A model generated the notes under the pieces. That model was not told the origin of the DNA. It worked only from the letters and a program-made list of their open reading frames with translations, and did not search any database. Positions 1 through 13,404 of a DNA stretch of 64,000 bases are shown one piece after another. The position numbers were made by a program, and so were the translations under genes. The stretch's first letter is position 1. Each line of letters opens with the position of its first letter. The stretch is from Nymphaea colorata (taxonomy: Eukaryota; Streptophyta; Magnoliopsida; Nymphaeales; Nymphaeaceae): contig NC_045144.1 of the NCBI RefSeq assembly GCF_008831285.2, forward strand, positions 18,801,716 to 18,865,715, written 5' to 3'.

Positions 1-318
1 TTGTCAAAATTTTTATATAGGTTAAATGAAATTTTTTAACCTATATAATCTACCTTCATCACATATTATTATATAGTGCATACTTATGCAAAAAATCTTC
101 AACATATTATTATAAAATGTTGGCAAAGTTTTATGAGAATCACATTCTCATTAAAATTCAAAAGCAGATGCTTATTAAGTGGAAAGTTTGGTATAAAGTC
201 ACTTTGGCATTTTTTTTTTGTCATGGGCACGATGCTCAGTTGTCCACTAGAATTATAAAGTAATGTGGCCTTTGTCATTTTCTCTTTGTTATATTTAAAT
301 CAAATCCAACTTTATCAC
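1..318. other. AT-rich intergenic sequence
   Basis: No coding potential seen. The first 60 bases resemble the stretch around 38581-38640 (both contain a run like caaaatttttatatagg), so this is probably the eroded edge of a dispersed repeat. Confidence 0.4.
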
Positions 319-547
319 TAAGCCTGAGCAACGGGTAGGCTCAATTAATTTTTTTAATTTTTAATTTTTTATTTAATAATAATATATGTTTTACTATTAT
401 AAATATATTTATATTCAATAATCTTTATTTTATATTTTTTAAAAATGTTTTTTTATTTTAATAGGGTCGGACCTGTCCCGGGTTTTAGTATCGAGCCTAG
501 ACTAGAGCTCGGATTTCAGGCGTCGGGCCGACCCTATCCCAGGTCTA
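319..547. mobile_element. Possible short terminal-repeat element with GGGCCG-type interior
   Basis: The stretch opens with TAAGCCTGAGCAACGGG. It ends with CCCTATCCCAGGTCTA, whose reverse complement begins TAGACCTGGGATAGGG. The ends are therefore imperfect inverted repeats (about 10 of 16). The right half is dominated by GGTCGGACC/CGGGCCGACC words, like the elements at 12720-13060, 48071-48240 and 61315-61510. Boundaries are uncertain. Confidence 0.35.
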
Positions 548-689
548 CCTATTGCTTCAAAATGAGACCCAAGGCCTCCGTCTATTCTCTTTGCTCTTGA
601 GCTCGGCCCGAAGCCTAAATCTACCTATCGCTTCGATATAAGACCCAAAAAGCTCAATCTATTCTCTTTGCTCCCTCCTTTAGGCCAAT

Positions 690-732
690 ATCATCCAATT
701 AAAATTAAAAGCATCCAATTAAAATTAAAAGC
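690..732. repeat. Tandem duplication of about 20 bp
   Basis: The unit atccaattaaaattaaaagc occurs twice in direct succession. It is a simple local duplication with no coding content. Confidence 0.7.
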
Positions 733-769
733 ACTATGTGTTCCCCTGCGTCTAGAGTTTGTAAAGTCC

Positions 770-1159
770 TTTGCTTTTGCTGTATTTGCTTTGCTTATGT
801 TGAGTCTTGGTGTAAGCTAGTTTGTTCACTTATGTCGGAGTACCCTCCCAAAACGGCTCCCTAAGTGTGATATTGAGATTCCTTGTTTTGGATGGTCGGC
901 ATCGAGAATTTTGTAAGCGGCTTCGGCCATCCTTGTAAGTAAAGTGTAATAGCTTACTTGCTTTCCCTCGTGATGTACTCTTCTATTTGAAGTGAAATAT
1001 ATTGCGAGTTTTCTTTCCACACTCTTTGTGCAAATTTGTGTTCTTTGTTTTCGAGAAAGCATTCAAGTGATCTGCGCCCACTTGAACGAAAGCGAAGGCT
1101 TGCGGCTAACTGGCGAGAGTTTGCCGCGCTGCACGGGTTGAAGGAGTCGGCCCGTGACA
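770..1159 (-). mobile_element. LTR-like fragment (possible solo LTR)
   Basis: Read on the minus strand, the segment starts at 1159 with TGTCACGGGCCGAC, a 5'-TG start typical of plant LTRs. It continues through about 390 bases of moderately GC-rich sequence, unlike its AT-rich flanks. No primer-binding site, gag-pol reading frame or second LTR is visible in the window, and the distal end (a CA terminus) is not clear. Minus-strand open frames at 826-1175 lie inside it and look non-functional. A solo LTR or truncated LTR is the best reading. Confidence 0.4.
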
Positions 1160-1651
1160 CTATGAATACTTGCATTAATAAAATTATGTCATGTACAAAG
1201 CAAATAAAATAAAAGATGCCACGTAACTTTTCTCGAACAATTTATTCCCTCAATTTAAAAAAGACTCAATTAGTGTGGAAGGAAAAATTTAAAGAACAAA
1301 TTAGGCTATCCAGTGTTTCATTTTAGCATTATTTATTTCTCTTGCAGGTGTGTCATAAAAAAAAAGAAATTATTCGAGTAAATAAGAAAAAATGTTATTT
1401 TATTGTATTCTAATTTCTACTGCACTTTAATTGAGAAAATAGTGAAGTTATTACATTGTTGCTTTTCTTTGTCTTAGTTTTTGAAATTGACTTGCTGCTA
1501 AAGAGTTGTTCTTGTTCGACATTTTAGATAATCTGTCGTCCAGTAGTTGGATTTGGACCTACCTGTTTTAATGATTCAGGATCGAAAATTGAGACCATAT
1601 CCGTCTATCTGATACTCGGAGGTTCGAAGGGTTTAACGGTTCAGGGTTTTA

Positions 1652-1670
1652 GAGAGAGAGAGAGAGAGAG
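1652..1670 (+). repeat. (GA)n tract directly upstream of the TIM8 start codon
   Basis: About ten GA units end at the base before the ATG at 1671, so the tract lies in the 5' leader. GA tracts are known binding sites for plant BASIC PENTACYSTEINE proteins. A regulatory role here is inferred only. Confidence 0.6.
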
Positions 1671-3041
1671 ATGGACTCTTCTTCGGTCGACTCGTCCGAG
1701 TTTCAGAGGTTCCTCGAGGCAAGCAGTTTCTCTCTGTTGAATGTGTTTCTTCTCTCCCTGTGCTTCCTGATTTTGTTTCCGTTGCTTCTTTTTTGAACAA
1801 AATTCAGATTTATCCACCGTCACGTCATTCATTTCTAGTTCTCGAAGGAAATTTTCGTATAAGTGTCTGTATTATAGAGGTTGGATGACTTCCCCTTGCT
1901 ACAGCTAATATGTTTATTGAAGAAATTTTATGAGGTGCCGTTGTTCTGACTCAAAGCAGGGACATTAGTGTTTGGTATCATCATTTTGGTTAAGTCTCGT
2001 AATATTATAGGTTATGAAAAGCGAGGATGTCATCTAACATAGTTGGATTTATGTTTTTGTTTCCCTTTGGTGTTTGATTACTTTGCTTCTTTCTGTGACT
2101 TCTTTGTAGTTTGTAGCATAAACAACCCATGTAGTTTTTTCTCCACAGATTGTTGTGTGGTCTATGGCAGCATACTTGAGGGTTTATTAATTCTTATGTT
2201 TGCTGCTGAATTTTTCTTTTATGTGAATTTAAAATGCGTTTAAGCTTTGGGTTTTCTCTTGTCTAGTTGGAAGGCTATCATGGCAGTATTCTTCATCGTA
2301 TTGTTTAATGCACTGCACTATCAGACTTGGGCCTTGTTTTTTTATTGTTCTTCAATCCTGAGGTGAACCATGTCCATAATTGCTGAGACTGGTTCCGCTT
2401 TGGCTGGACCTAGGAACTAAGACACTCTTGAGTAAATAACAATTACGTTACTCAGAATTTGGGAGTAAAGCATCAATTCCATTCACACAAACAGAATTTG
2501 GAAGTAAAAACACTAATTATATTCACATAAATATGAACTGCGACTTGTACAATGTCCAGTTCATTGTCTGCACTGAGGAAGGTTCTGGCTTCTCTTATGC
2601 AATTTCAGCAAGTCCAGGCATCACTTGTGCATTCTCAACATGCTGTGGATGTTTCTTGCCTTTTTAGAATTCAGAGTTGCTGTTCTAATCAGGTATCTGT
2701 GGTTACTCGTATCTAAAAACAATAATTAATGTCAATAAACAAAGTGTAGTAGTTGAAAACAACTGGCAGTGGAGGTACTTCTGTTGGCATTTCTCTGCAT
2801 TCTACAGCTTTTTGGTTATGTTAGCACTCTGAAATTACCAACTACCTTGCAGCAAGAAAAAGGAAGGGCTATGGTGAACGAAATGGTGGGGAAGCTCACA
2901 AGTATATGCTGGGATAAGTGCATAACCGGTACTCCAGGCAGCAAATTCAGCTCTAGTGAAGTATCTTGTCTCACCAATTGTGCTCAGAGGTATTTAGACA
3001 TGAGTAAAATCATTATGCAGCGTTTCCAGTCAATGCAATGA
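1671..3041 (+). CDS. TIM8: Mitochondrial import inner membrane translocase subunit TIM8
   Basis: A 78-residue small Tim chaperone. With TIM13 it forms a hexamer in the mitochondrial intermembrane space that escorts hydrophobic precursors from the TOM complex. Two coding exons: 1671-1718 (16 residues, MDSSSVDSSEFQRFLE) and 2853-3041 (62 residues beginning QEKGRAMVNEMV). The twin CX3C signature is present as CWDKC and CLTNC, 15 residues apart, as expected for the disulphide-bonded helical hairpin. Length matches plant TIM8 (about 77 residues). The intron (1719-2852, 1134 bp) starts GCAAGC and ends TTGCAG, so it is a GC-AG intron. The join is in phase 0 and restores the conserved family sequence. 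The chosen ATG directly follows a (GA)n tract and has G at -3 and +4. It stands alone, with no neighbour within 5 kb. Confidence 0.93.
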
Positions 3042-5436
3042 CTTGCTTGTGCTTGTCCAAGGAGTAACTTCTTTAAGTTACCAAATTTCCATGTAAATGT
3101 TTAGAATTCCACTCTAGATAAATGTAACTGGGCAGTTTTTGACAGTTTAACCTCTTGAAAGTGCTATAGAGCTTGGTGTCCTTTTAAAACTTGTTCACTG
3201 TGGCCATAACATGCTGTCATCCTTTTAATCTATCATGTACTAAGCTTACATGCATTGCCATTTTATGCTCAATCGACTTCAGCTGATACTGGGGTTCAAA
3301 GGGGCTTCCCTTTGGACTTTTACACTGTTGGGAGGCGGCAAAAGGTACAGCAAGGCTGGGTATCTCTAGTTGTAAGAAAAACATCAGCTCATTGATATCA
3401 TTTTATTATTCAATTTTCTATTCCCTACCTAGATTTCTCAGGTAGCTAGGGCGCAGCCCTATCTTATGCAGATATGGCTTCCACTGAGATCCTATCTCTG
3501 TCTTCTTGGTTATTTGTTGCCTTGCATCCTCCTCCATCCTTCTTGGCTGAGTCATTTTCTAGAGGATTGAGTTGCTCATATAACTGAACGCTATGCTCCA
3601 AGCAATCTATGCCCCCGTGCATCTATAGGAGTTGTTGAAAGTGCACTTCAACGACTCTACTTACTGATACAAATCCTTACCTTTTAACAGTTGCAGACAC
3701 GAAGCGATTGGCATAATGGTGCAGACTGTGAGTGTCATGGGCAGTCATGGTTCCAACAGAAAGCATCACACCTTATACAATTTTAAGTAACACAACCTGA
3801 GACTGGGGGTAACTTTCTGCTCCTTCAAAGACCCGCTAGGTATGCATTTCTTCTCAAACTTGTTGAGAAAGCAAAGAGAACAAAATAGTTTTCACACCCT
3901 TTGAGCATGTGGAACTTTAGTTCTGCCACCAGCATGCCATTCGTAAGACTGCAAGTTCATCTGCTCATTTAGTTGCAGAAAGCTACTTCTGCAACCTGTG
4001 TTGGTGGATTCAAATCTGTGTGGGGAAGATGGGGAGCATCAGCTGAGAAGAGGCCAAAAAATTGTCATACTTCGTTGCATCATTGTCGAGCAGTACAGGG
4101 GAACTACACGTCTTTCATTGTCCATGAGGCTGTGGGTAAAGAAAATCCCACCAAACTACCTATGTTCCTGTGTCTCTCTGTGATTGCCAAAAACAGTAGC
4201 ACTTCTTTGAAAAAAAGGGCACACACACAGACAGAGCAATACAGATAAGAAGAGATCACATAAGCTTGACTGCGTCTCATATCCACTGTAAAAGTACTAA
4301 AAAACTGAAACAACATTTTCATACTAGTAAAACGGCATCTGAAGCTTGATCTCTGGTCAAAACCCACAACCGAAATACCAGCAGTGTCAGATGTGGATGT
4401 TCTCTGTCCTCCCAATTAATCCATCTAATCAAGCGCCCACAAGGCTTAAAAGATTATTGTTCATGAAAACAACTTGACTTAAAGTATCTTCTGTGCTTAA
4501 TTAGTAATCATAAACATGTTGGTATTGACAATGACGATTAGTGTTTATATCTTCATAATGGTCATAGCCACAACTACTGCATTTCCTTGTTTTCATCTTG
4601 AAGGTTAACTGATTAAATTGGGTAATAGTCGATAATACAAAAGAGAAATTTTGCCCATAACTGCCTGTACTTGGCGGAAGTTTGAATGTGATTCTTTTGT
4701 CCCTGTCTACTATCCTGTAAGAAAGAGATCATATTTAGGCTTTGAAAAAATCGGCAGGGAAACAAGGCGCGGTTGTGCTTAGCTCGTCCAAAATTGTGAA
4801 GTGGCTCAAAAGGTGTCGGATAAGTGGGAGCTGCTTCCGATTCAGCCTAAATCCGCTACTGTAATTGAATAAATGGTGAACTGATCCAGCTGTTTCTAAT
4901 CCGATTTCATGTCAAATCTTTTCAAGGCATGGGTCAGTCGAAAAGAACCGGTTCTTTCACATGGTTTTCTACTAAATGCAGCTTGCTGTTGCAAACTGTT
5001 CCAAACTGCTGCTGGGCAGTGTGCATGGAAACTGTTATTTGACAACAACTGAAATGGTGCAGACACCAGTTTCTGCCATTGATGGTGCCAGCAGAGGAAA
5101 GCTTATTTTAACAGGAAAAATTTTCAGCAGTAACCAAAAGGAGAGGGCTGCCCATTTAGCATCTCATCAAACTTTCAGAGCTGAGCAGCCCAAGTGTGGC
5201 CCCTACCTTTGCTGCAAGGAACATGGCCCCCATACAAGCATTGCATTGGGGAAAAAGAGAAAATTTGTCTATGGTCCACAGTGAAAGGTTAGCAGCAGTG
5301 TTTAAGGCACAGCAGGCCCATCCATTGTTTTCTCTTCTTCATCATCTTCGAGAGAACAAGTGGTTAATAACCTACTGCCTGAAGAAGACCTGATGACCCC
5401 TCATTCCCCCCTACATCAGGACCTCGGTACACCCTT
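3042..5436. other. Intergenic region, no gene recognised
   Basis: Sequence of ordinary complexity. Short open frames (for example 3973-4248 and 4976-5284) show no family motif, no consistent splice signals and no conserved domain. I see no RNA gene or clear mobile element here. Confidence 0.5.
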
Positions 5437-5532
5437 TAACTTGAGTGTCGTGATCTCACCTTTTACGGTCTATGATAATGAGTATAACTTGAGTGTCATG
5501 ATCTCACCTTTTACGGCCCAAGAAAATAGTAC
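5437..5532 (+). repeat. 48 bp tandem duplication
   Basis: Two direct copies starting TAACTTGAGTGTC at 5437 and 5485. They share the core gtgatctcaccttttacgg with a few substitutions, giving an exact 48 bp period. Confidence 0.75.
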
Positions 5533-6439
5533 CCATGAGAATCGAATAGGCGAAGTGCCTTCAATACACCTACCTTTTAAACCAGTTATACTAGGCCCCC
5601 TTAAAGTCATATTATTTATCATATTATAGGCAGCCAAAAAATAGATTTTGCAAACATATCCACAAATATAGTTCTTAGAGTACTATCATAAAAACTTTTC
5701 CTCAACACTTTTTTGCAAAGTTTTGTTCTTCAGAAAATATTGGGAATTCCACACACACACAATATATATATATATATATATACCAAAACAATTTGGAGAA
5801 TAAGAGTTGTGGACTAATTTTCTTATGTTGATGAAGAGTTGGAATAGTTTTTAAACTTTTCCAAATAAACAAAAGATGGAGCGGTAAACAAAGAACACGC
5901 TAAAAGTGATTTGAACTAAAAATGACAATATATAATGATATCATCACACAAATAATTTTTCGCAGTATTTAAAGGCTGAAGCAATTATGAAAAGGCGATT
6001 AACATTTGAGCAAGTATTAAATCACTGCTCAATTTTAAAAAAAATAATAAATGGACAGCCAATTTTGAGAGCAATATACAAAGGGCCTCCTACCGACAAA
6101 AGACAGTAATTTTTTATACAATAATGAAAAAAAGATATTGTACTCCTTTGATTAACGAAAGATATATCACATTTAGGATGGATATTTGTGTTATTTTACA
6201 CAAAAAAATTTGATGTTTACTATTTAATGGGCAACCCTTTGATAATCTCATATGCAAATAATGAGTGTCTATTTATTAACTTTTAAAAGTTGAACAGTAT
6301 TTGCTATTTGCTAATCATTAATGCAGTTTTTTCTTAAAAATGTTATGAAAAAAATTCTTTGAAACTAAATTATTTTTGAGTGAAAAATGCAACAATTTTA
6401 AACTGTAGCGCTTATTTGTTACCATGTTTTATGTTAAAA
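5533..6439. other. AT-rich intergenic sequence
   Basis: Very AT-rich with a short (TA)n at 5762-5782. No coding or structured element recognised. Confidence 0.5.
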
Positions 6440-6690
6440 CCCAAGGAGATGGGCAACTTCAGAGGGCCTCGGCGATGAGGCAGCTGGTCATGGGTTCAAA
6501 CCTCATCAGCTCTTTTCCCCATACGCCTATTGTCTCTCCCCAAATCAATCCTAAAGGGCATTTCTTTCTTCGTTTCATGTTGGAGAGAAGAAGCCCAGAA
6601 GGTGACCATATAAGCATGACAAGTTAAATCAGCAACGCCAAGTCCTTCACTCCAAAGTGATTTTCTTGCTTATGGAAATAAATAAGTAAA
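6440..6690 (+). mobile_element. tRNA-derived SINE, group B, copy 1
   Basis: A clear RNA polymerase III B-box lies at about 6492-6503 (GGGTTCAAACCTC). It is preceded by a weak A-box-like stretch and followed by a non-tRNA body. The 3' part (aagttaaatcagcaacgcc, then aagtccttcactccaaag) is shared with the copy at 47060-47290. The right flank is an AAATAAATAA-rich tail running into a long (TA)n tract. There is no cloverleaf, so this is not a tRNA gene. Confidence 0.55.
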
Positions 6691-6692
6691 TA

Positions 6693-9001
<2,309 letters not shown>

Positions 9002-10735
9002 TTATATGGAGAGACTGTTCATCTTTGAAGCTGCCTGTGAGATGTCCTGTGCATTTGAACAAGATGCTTCTTGCTTCTGTACTTGTTCTGGAGGAGGAGG
9101 AGGAGGAGGAGAAGGGGAAGGAGGCCTGACTGGTGGAGCAGCACACACTGGTATCACGGAGCGTATATGAACAGCAGGAGCCATTGCATGAGAAGGGAAG
9201 TCTGAACCACAGAACATCCTTGGAGGAAGGATTGGAGACCTATGAGCCATTGGTGGTGGAGCTGGTACCCTGAAATTTTTAAGTGATCTTATCAAGGTCG
9301 GTTCAGTGTTCTGCTCAGGCTGGAGGTTCAATGGCAAAAACGGCTTAGAGAAATTGGGTTTAGGCCTGAAAGCATTGGACGTGCAACTGAGGTTTGCTTC
9401 TTTTTCAATGGCTTTGGATGGAACATGCTGTTCTGTCTTCCTACCATTAAGCCATTCCTCTTCGTCTCTCTGATGTTCTTCAATTGGAGGAGGAACCTCC
9501 TCTGCTCTGACCTGGGGTTTGCTCCTAATCTGTACAGGAATTGCTCTAGTTTGATTTAGAGCAAGAGATGGTGGTGCTGCTGCTTCTTTTGAACAAACTG
9601 ATCCGCTCGATTGAGATGGCGATTCTTTAGGTTTTTGTTGTTGGTGGTGGTAGATGTTCACAGGTGGTAGAAGTTTCGAACATGCTCGAGGAGCAGAGAT
9701 GGATACGAAAACACCTTGTTGATGTGGCTGCTGCTGAGTAGCATAGGATGGTAGTTCTGACAATAAATCTGGTGACCCCCATTGCTGACATTGAAGAGAA
9801 GTCTGAGAATGAATTAGGTATTTATCCTTGTAGTTCATCATCATCCTTTTCCTGACCAGATTCTGTTGGTGTTCCCTCTGCCGTACTGCTTTGTTGGTCT
9901 CATCTTTGGGTCTCAGAGAAGAGAGAGCCCGGGCCACAATTACTTGTTCCTGCTCTTCACCATTATCAGACTCCTTGCTGATTTGAAACAAAGAGTTCAA
10001 ATTTGGCACTGAAACACAAATGAAAAAACCAGGTATAAGCACTCCCCAACACAGAGACCGGAGAAGTAAATTAATGGAAATTCATCTCATCAAAGAGAAA
10101 AGGGGACTACGTCAGTCTCCACCTACATTGTTTGAGAGCAGACCAGGCAGCCATTGCAGCATTCTTCTCCGCTTGTTTCTTGGTTTTTGCCGGATCACCA
10201 TTGAAGGTCATGCCAGCAAGTTCCACTGTGCAAGTGAACACAGGCATATGGCCTGGACCTGATCTCACAGTGGTGTATACAGGCAGGTTTAGGCCTGCTC
10301 TGTGAGCAGTCTCTTGAAGTAAGTTCTTGTAGACTCCAGTCTCATCCTGAAAGATGTAAGGTTTCACAAAAACCAGGAGCAGGAAGGGTGGAAAAATCCA
10401 GTAAATTGTATGAACTTTTGAAAAATCATGTCAATGTTGTCATATATTTATATATTTCAGAGAAAAACATGGTGGCATTCAAGACTCACAAGCACTTTTG
10501 CAGCCAGAGACTTGGGGGGGCCTCTTGTGGAGAGAGTGTTGAGTGCTACCTCAGCAGCAGCGTGCTCAGCCTGCCTCAGAGTTGTGCAGTAGCTCGGCCC
10601 TTCAAAGATCTCGCCATTGAAGTTCACAGAAGCTCTGAACCTCGGCGCATGATCTGGTCCTTCCCTGATACACGCATATGATGGAAGATTGAAGCAACTC
10701 CTCTGTGCTAGTTCTTGCAGCTGGTTCTTATACAT
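9002..10735 (-). CDS. DRB2: Double-stranded RNA-binding protein, DRB2/DRB3/DRB5 class
   Basis: A predicted 490-residue protein with two N-terminal dsRNA-binding motifs and a long unstructured tail. Exons on the minus strand: 10735-10490 (residues 1-82), 10346-10127 (83-155) and 10008-9002 (156-490); both introns are GT-AG (143 and 118 bp). dsRBM1 starts MYKNQLQELAQRSCFNLPSY; dsRBM2 starts DETGVYKNLLQE and ends with KTKKQAEKNAAMAAW, the Lys-rich helix that contacts the RNA. Both match the plant DRB2/3/5 lineage closely rather than DRB1 (HYL1) or DRB4. The tail holds the conserved block MAPAVHIRSVIPVCAAPP followed by a poly-Pro run. Family members partner with Dicer-like proteins and affect small-RNA production and translational repression by microRNA. 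The start is the ATG at 10735 because dsRBM1 begins at its conserved first residue. DRB2, DRB3 and DRB5 cannot be separated here. Confidence 0.93.
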
Positions 10736-10737
10736 GC

Positions 10738-10901
10738 CTACCAATCCAACCCAATGAAAGAAATCAAATAAGAAACATGAAACATATCAACCCCAGAAGA
10801 ATAGAAACGAGAAACCGACATGATGAACAGTATTAATCTAACATAAGAAAGCAAAAGGTCCCCAATCTCTCAATCACAGAACAAAGCAGAAGGAAGTCTA
10901 C
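10738..10901 (-). other. Probable 5' UTR intron of the DRB gene
   Basis: On the minus strand a GAAG|GTAGAC donor at 10901 and a GGTAG|GC acceptor at 10738 lie just before the ATG at 10735. The sequence between is T-rich near the acceptor, as in an intron, and the coding frame has no upstream continuation. Inferred from splice signals alone. Confidence 0.4.
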
Positions 10902-10987
10902 CTTCTCGACTTGATGCTTCACTACTGCATGAGTTTCAGCCACTGCAAACAGCAAAACCTTTGTGGGGTTCTTCTAAACTAAGGCAT

Positions 10988-11052
10988 GAGAGAGAGAGAG
11001 AGAAACAAAGAAAGAGAGAGAGAGAGAAACAAAGAAAGAGAGAGAGAGAGAA
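10988..11052. repeat. GA-rich tract in the DRB leader region
   Basis: Imperfect (GA)n blocks separated by aaacaaag, in tandem units of about 26 bp. On the gene's sense strand this is a CT-rich leader downstream of the putative TATA box. Confidence 0.7.
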
Positions 11053-11295
11053 GGAGGTGAAATATCTGGGGGGGCGGGGGACTGATTCCTGTCTGTGAGG
11101 CCTTTTATTTGAGGCCGTCTCTCTTTCTCTGGATTTCTCTTCTCCCTTTGATTTTGTTACTATGCAGATAGAATTGGATTCTTAGGAGTTCGCTGCCAAG
11201 TTCAAACGCACGCTTTCCCAGCAGAGCACAGTTTTCCAGTACTGTGAACTCAAACCCAGAAGCCATTCTCCCCCTCACCACTGCCTTTAATGGGC

Positions 11296-11302
11296 ATTTA
11301 TA
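11296..11302 (-). promoter_or_regulatory. Putative TATA box of the DRB gene
   Basis: The minus strand reads GGCTATAAATGCCC, a good plant TATA match about 560 bp before the ATG. With the proposed leader intron, the 5' UTR would start near 11265. Confidence 0.45.
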
Positions 11303-12254
11303 GCCTTCCTTTTAATTTAACTTGGCTTTTGCTCTTTCCAATTATCAGTTTTAATGGCCATTGTTTTGGGTCTTAACAGAAGCTTTAATGCACTGCAAGA
11401 TTCTATTGCTCCTCTTCCCCACCTTAAAGCCTCCACTCCAAAGTCAATGGTCCACTGCCTGTCAAGACCTTGGATTCTCTCTTTCTCTCTCTCTCTAATA
11501 TCTCTCTTTCTTTCTCTCTGTAAAAAGAAAAAGAAAAAACAGTAGCAGCTTCCTTACCCTGAAGAGAGGGATGGTTCCCAATCTGAATCTTGACTGCTCT
11601 TAATGTCACAACTCAAAAAAACACCAATTTGCTTGTAACTTTCTGTTCATGTGTCAACTAACTACAGTGTGCCCTTTTTACTTGTAGTCTGCTTGACCAT
11701 GGTCAGCAGGAGTAAAGCTTTCAAGGTTTAGAAAAGGCCACATCTTCAATATCAGAGCTTTTAAGTATTTCTGTTGGCACAAAATCACTGCATTAATGAC
11801 TATTAGACTTTTGATTTGTCTTCTTTAGCATTAATGTACTTTGAAAAAACAGCCATTCTTTGTTAGTTTAACCATGGTTAGTAGCCTAGTGTGGCTTCAT
11901 AATGGAAAACTATTTCCAGTACTTGGGGCATTTCATTGAATCTCATTAACAAATTCAATTTCTGAATTAGGTCCAAATACTTTATTATAGATGCATAAAT
12001 GCATTCATGCATGTATAATTAGCAGTAACACTTGCCTACCAGTAGAATGAACTTAAGGGAAAAAACTCTTTTTTTTTTTGTATTTGCTAAAATTTGTCAT
12101 AAATGATTGGTATATGCTTCTCATGTTATATATGAAAAACTGGTAACAATCATGAAATGATTTACAATGCCAAGAGACACAAGATACAGAAAAAAAACAG
12201 ATTCAGAGTAGAGGGACATTGTCCCATTGAGAGGAATGACCCTACCATGCAAAC
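11303..12254. other. Intergenic region upstream of DRB
   Basis: Contains a CT-rich stretch at 11477-11520 and otherwise unremarkable AT-rich DNA. No gene is recognised. Confidence 0.5.
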
Positions 12255-12643
12255 TAGGGTTGTCAATATATCATATTTGAATAGGATATCTGATCGTTTC
12301 GATCTGAAAAAACCGGATATGGAAAAAAAAATTAATATCCGATTAAGAAATCATATCAGATTCAGATTTAATAAATGGCATCCGATCGGATTCAGATTCA
12401 GATACATAAATATCTGATCGGATTCGTTCATTTTTAAACAATTATCTTGTATATAATGCTATTAAATTTTGAAAATTGGCAAAATCCGGTTCAAAATTCA
12501 GATTTGGATTCGGATAAAAATATAAAAATCGGATTTGGATATGACTTTTCTTTGTTCGAATTCTAATATGAATATGTGAATATCCAAAAAACGGATATAA
12601 TTAAGGATATATTCGATCTGAATCTGATCCGTTGACATACCTA
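12255..12643. mobile_element. TA-flanked terminal-inverted-repeat element (ATCCGATC-word type)
   Basis: Starts TA-GGGTTGTCAA and ends TTGACATACC-TA; the terminal 10 bases match in 8 positions as inverted repeats. The 389 bp interior is built from variants of GGATATCCGATCGGATTCAGAT. No open frame of interest, so it would be non-autonomous. The region 25215-25560 uses the same terminal and internal words. Confidence 0.5.
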
Positions 12644-12719
12644 ATGCCTGATTGGGGAAACAGAAATTCCGTCCATATGCAAAGGTATGCAAAGGTGGGC
12701 TTTGTTATCTTTTTTTTGC

Positions 12720-13060
12720 CATAAATTTGGAACCCAAACTACCACTGGCATTGGGCAGCCCGGTCCGATTTCGAGTCGGGTTTGGGCCAGCATGGTCCCA
12801 TTTGAAGTCGGGCTTAGGCTGGCCCATAACCTGTGTGCATGACCTGGGTGCGGCCCAGCCTAACCTAGCCAATCTGATTTTAAATAAAAAATAACATCTA
12901 TATTTAATATGCAAATATGATATTTTAATAAAAAAATATAAATATATTAAATATGATTATATAATACATATCGAGCCTGGCCAGTCTCACCGAAGTTGGG
13001 CTCGGTCCTGCTGGGACCCTTCTTTGGCTGCCAGAGCCAGCTTGTACCAGAACTAGGCCC
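12720..13060. repeat. GGGCC/CGAGCC-rich repeat region
   Basis: Two GC-rich blocks (about 12735-12870 and 12968-13070) of GGTCCG, GGGCCAGC and CGAGCC words sit either side of an AT-rich centre. The composition resembles the elements at 319-547, 48071-48240 and 61315-61510. No clear terminal repeats found. Confidence 0.4.
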
Positions 13061-13200
13061 CGCACCCACCTTTGAAGCAAAACCATGAAAGTAAACAAGA
13101 AAAAAGAAAAGGAAGAAGAGCATACCCTCAAGTTCAAGAATTTTCAGAAACTCTCAATATTTTGAGCCATATTTTTCACATGAAATCAACAAATGCAAAG

Positions 13201-13404
13201 GGGTGATAGCGTACTGGGCGGCAAGGTGGTCCGGCTGCTCTTAAGAATCAGGTTTGAGTTTGTCACGTTCCAGTGCGCTCTACTTCTAAATTGTAAAAAG
13301 GTCCTGAAACATGCTATGAGAAAACCCAGAGAGAGGGCAAGGGGGGCAGTGGCCTCTTTTAGGGGGATATGGAATGAACCGCTCACCCTTTAAAAAAAAA
13401 TAAA
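13201..13404 (+). mobile_element. tRNA-derived SINE, group A, copy 1
   Basis: A-box TAGCGTACTGGG at 13207-13218, then a degenerate B-box (AGGTTTGAGTTT). The roughly 200 bp body ends AATGAACCGCTCACCCTTT and a poly(A) tract at 13392-13400. It aligns along its whole length with the copy at 35434-35648 and, inverted, with 51887-52112. A 17 bp sequence before it (aaatcaacaaatgcaaa) recurs with one change at about 13457, beyond the tail; a target-site duplication is possible but unproven. Confidence 0.75.

Noticed and set aside
1743-1748. GT donor alternative for TIM8 exon 1
   Set aside because: It would insert eight non-conserved residues before QEKGRAM and is a poor donor. The GC donor at 1719 reproduces the family sequence exactly.
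6485-6510. tRNA gene suggested by GGGTTCAAACCTC (similar sites at 35480, 47103 and 47930)
   Set aside because: No acceptor, D or anticodon arm can be paired. Flanking bodies match other copies as SINEs.
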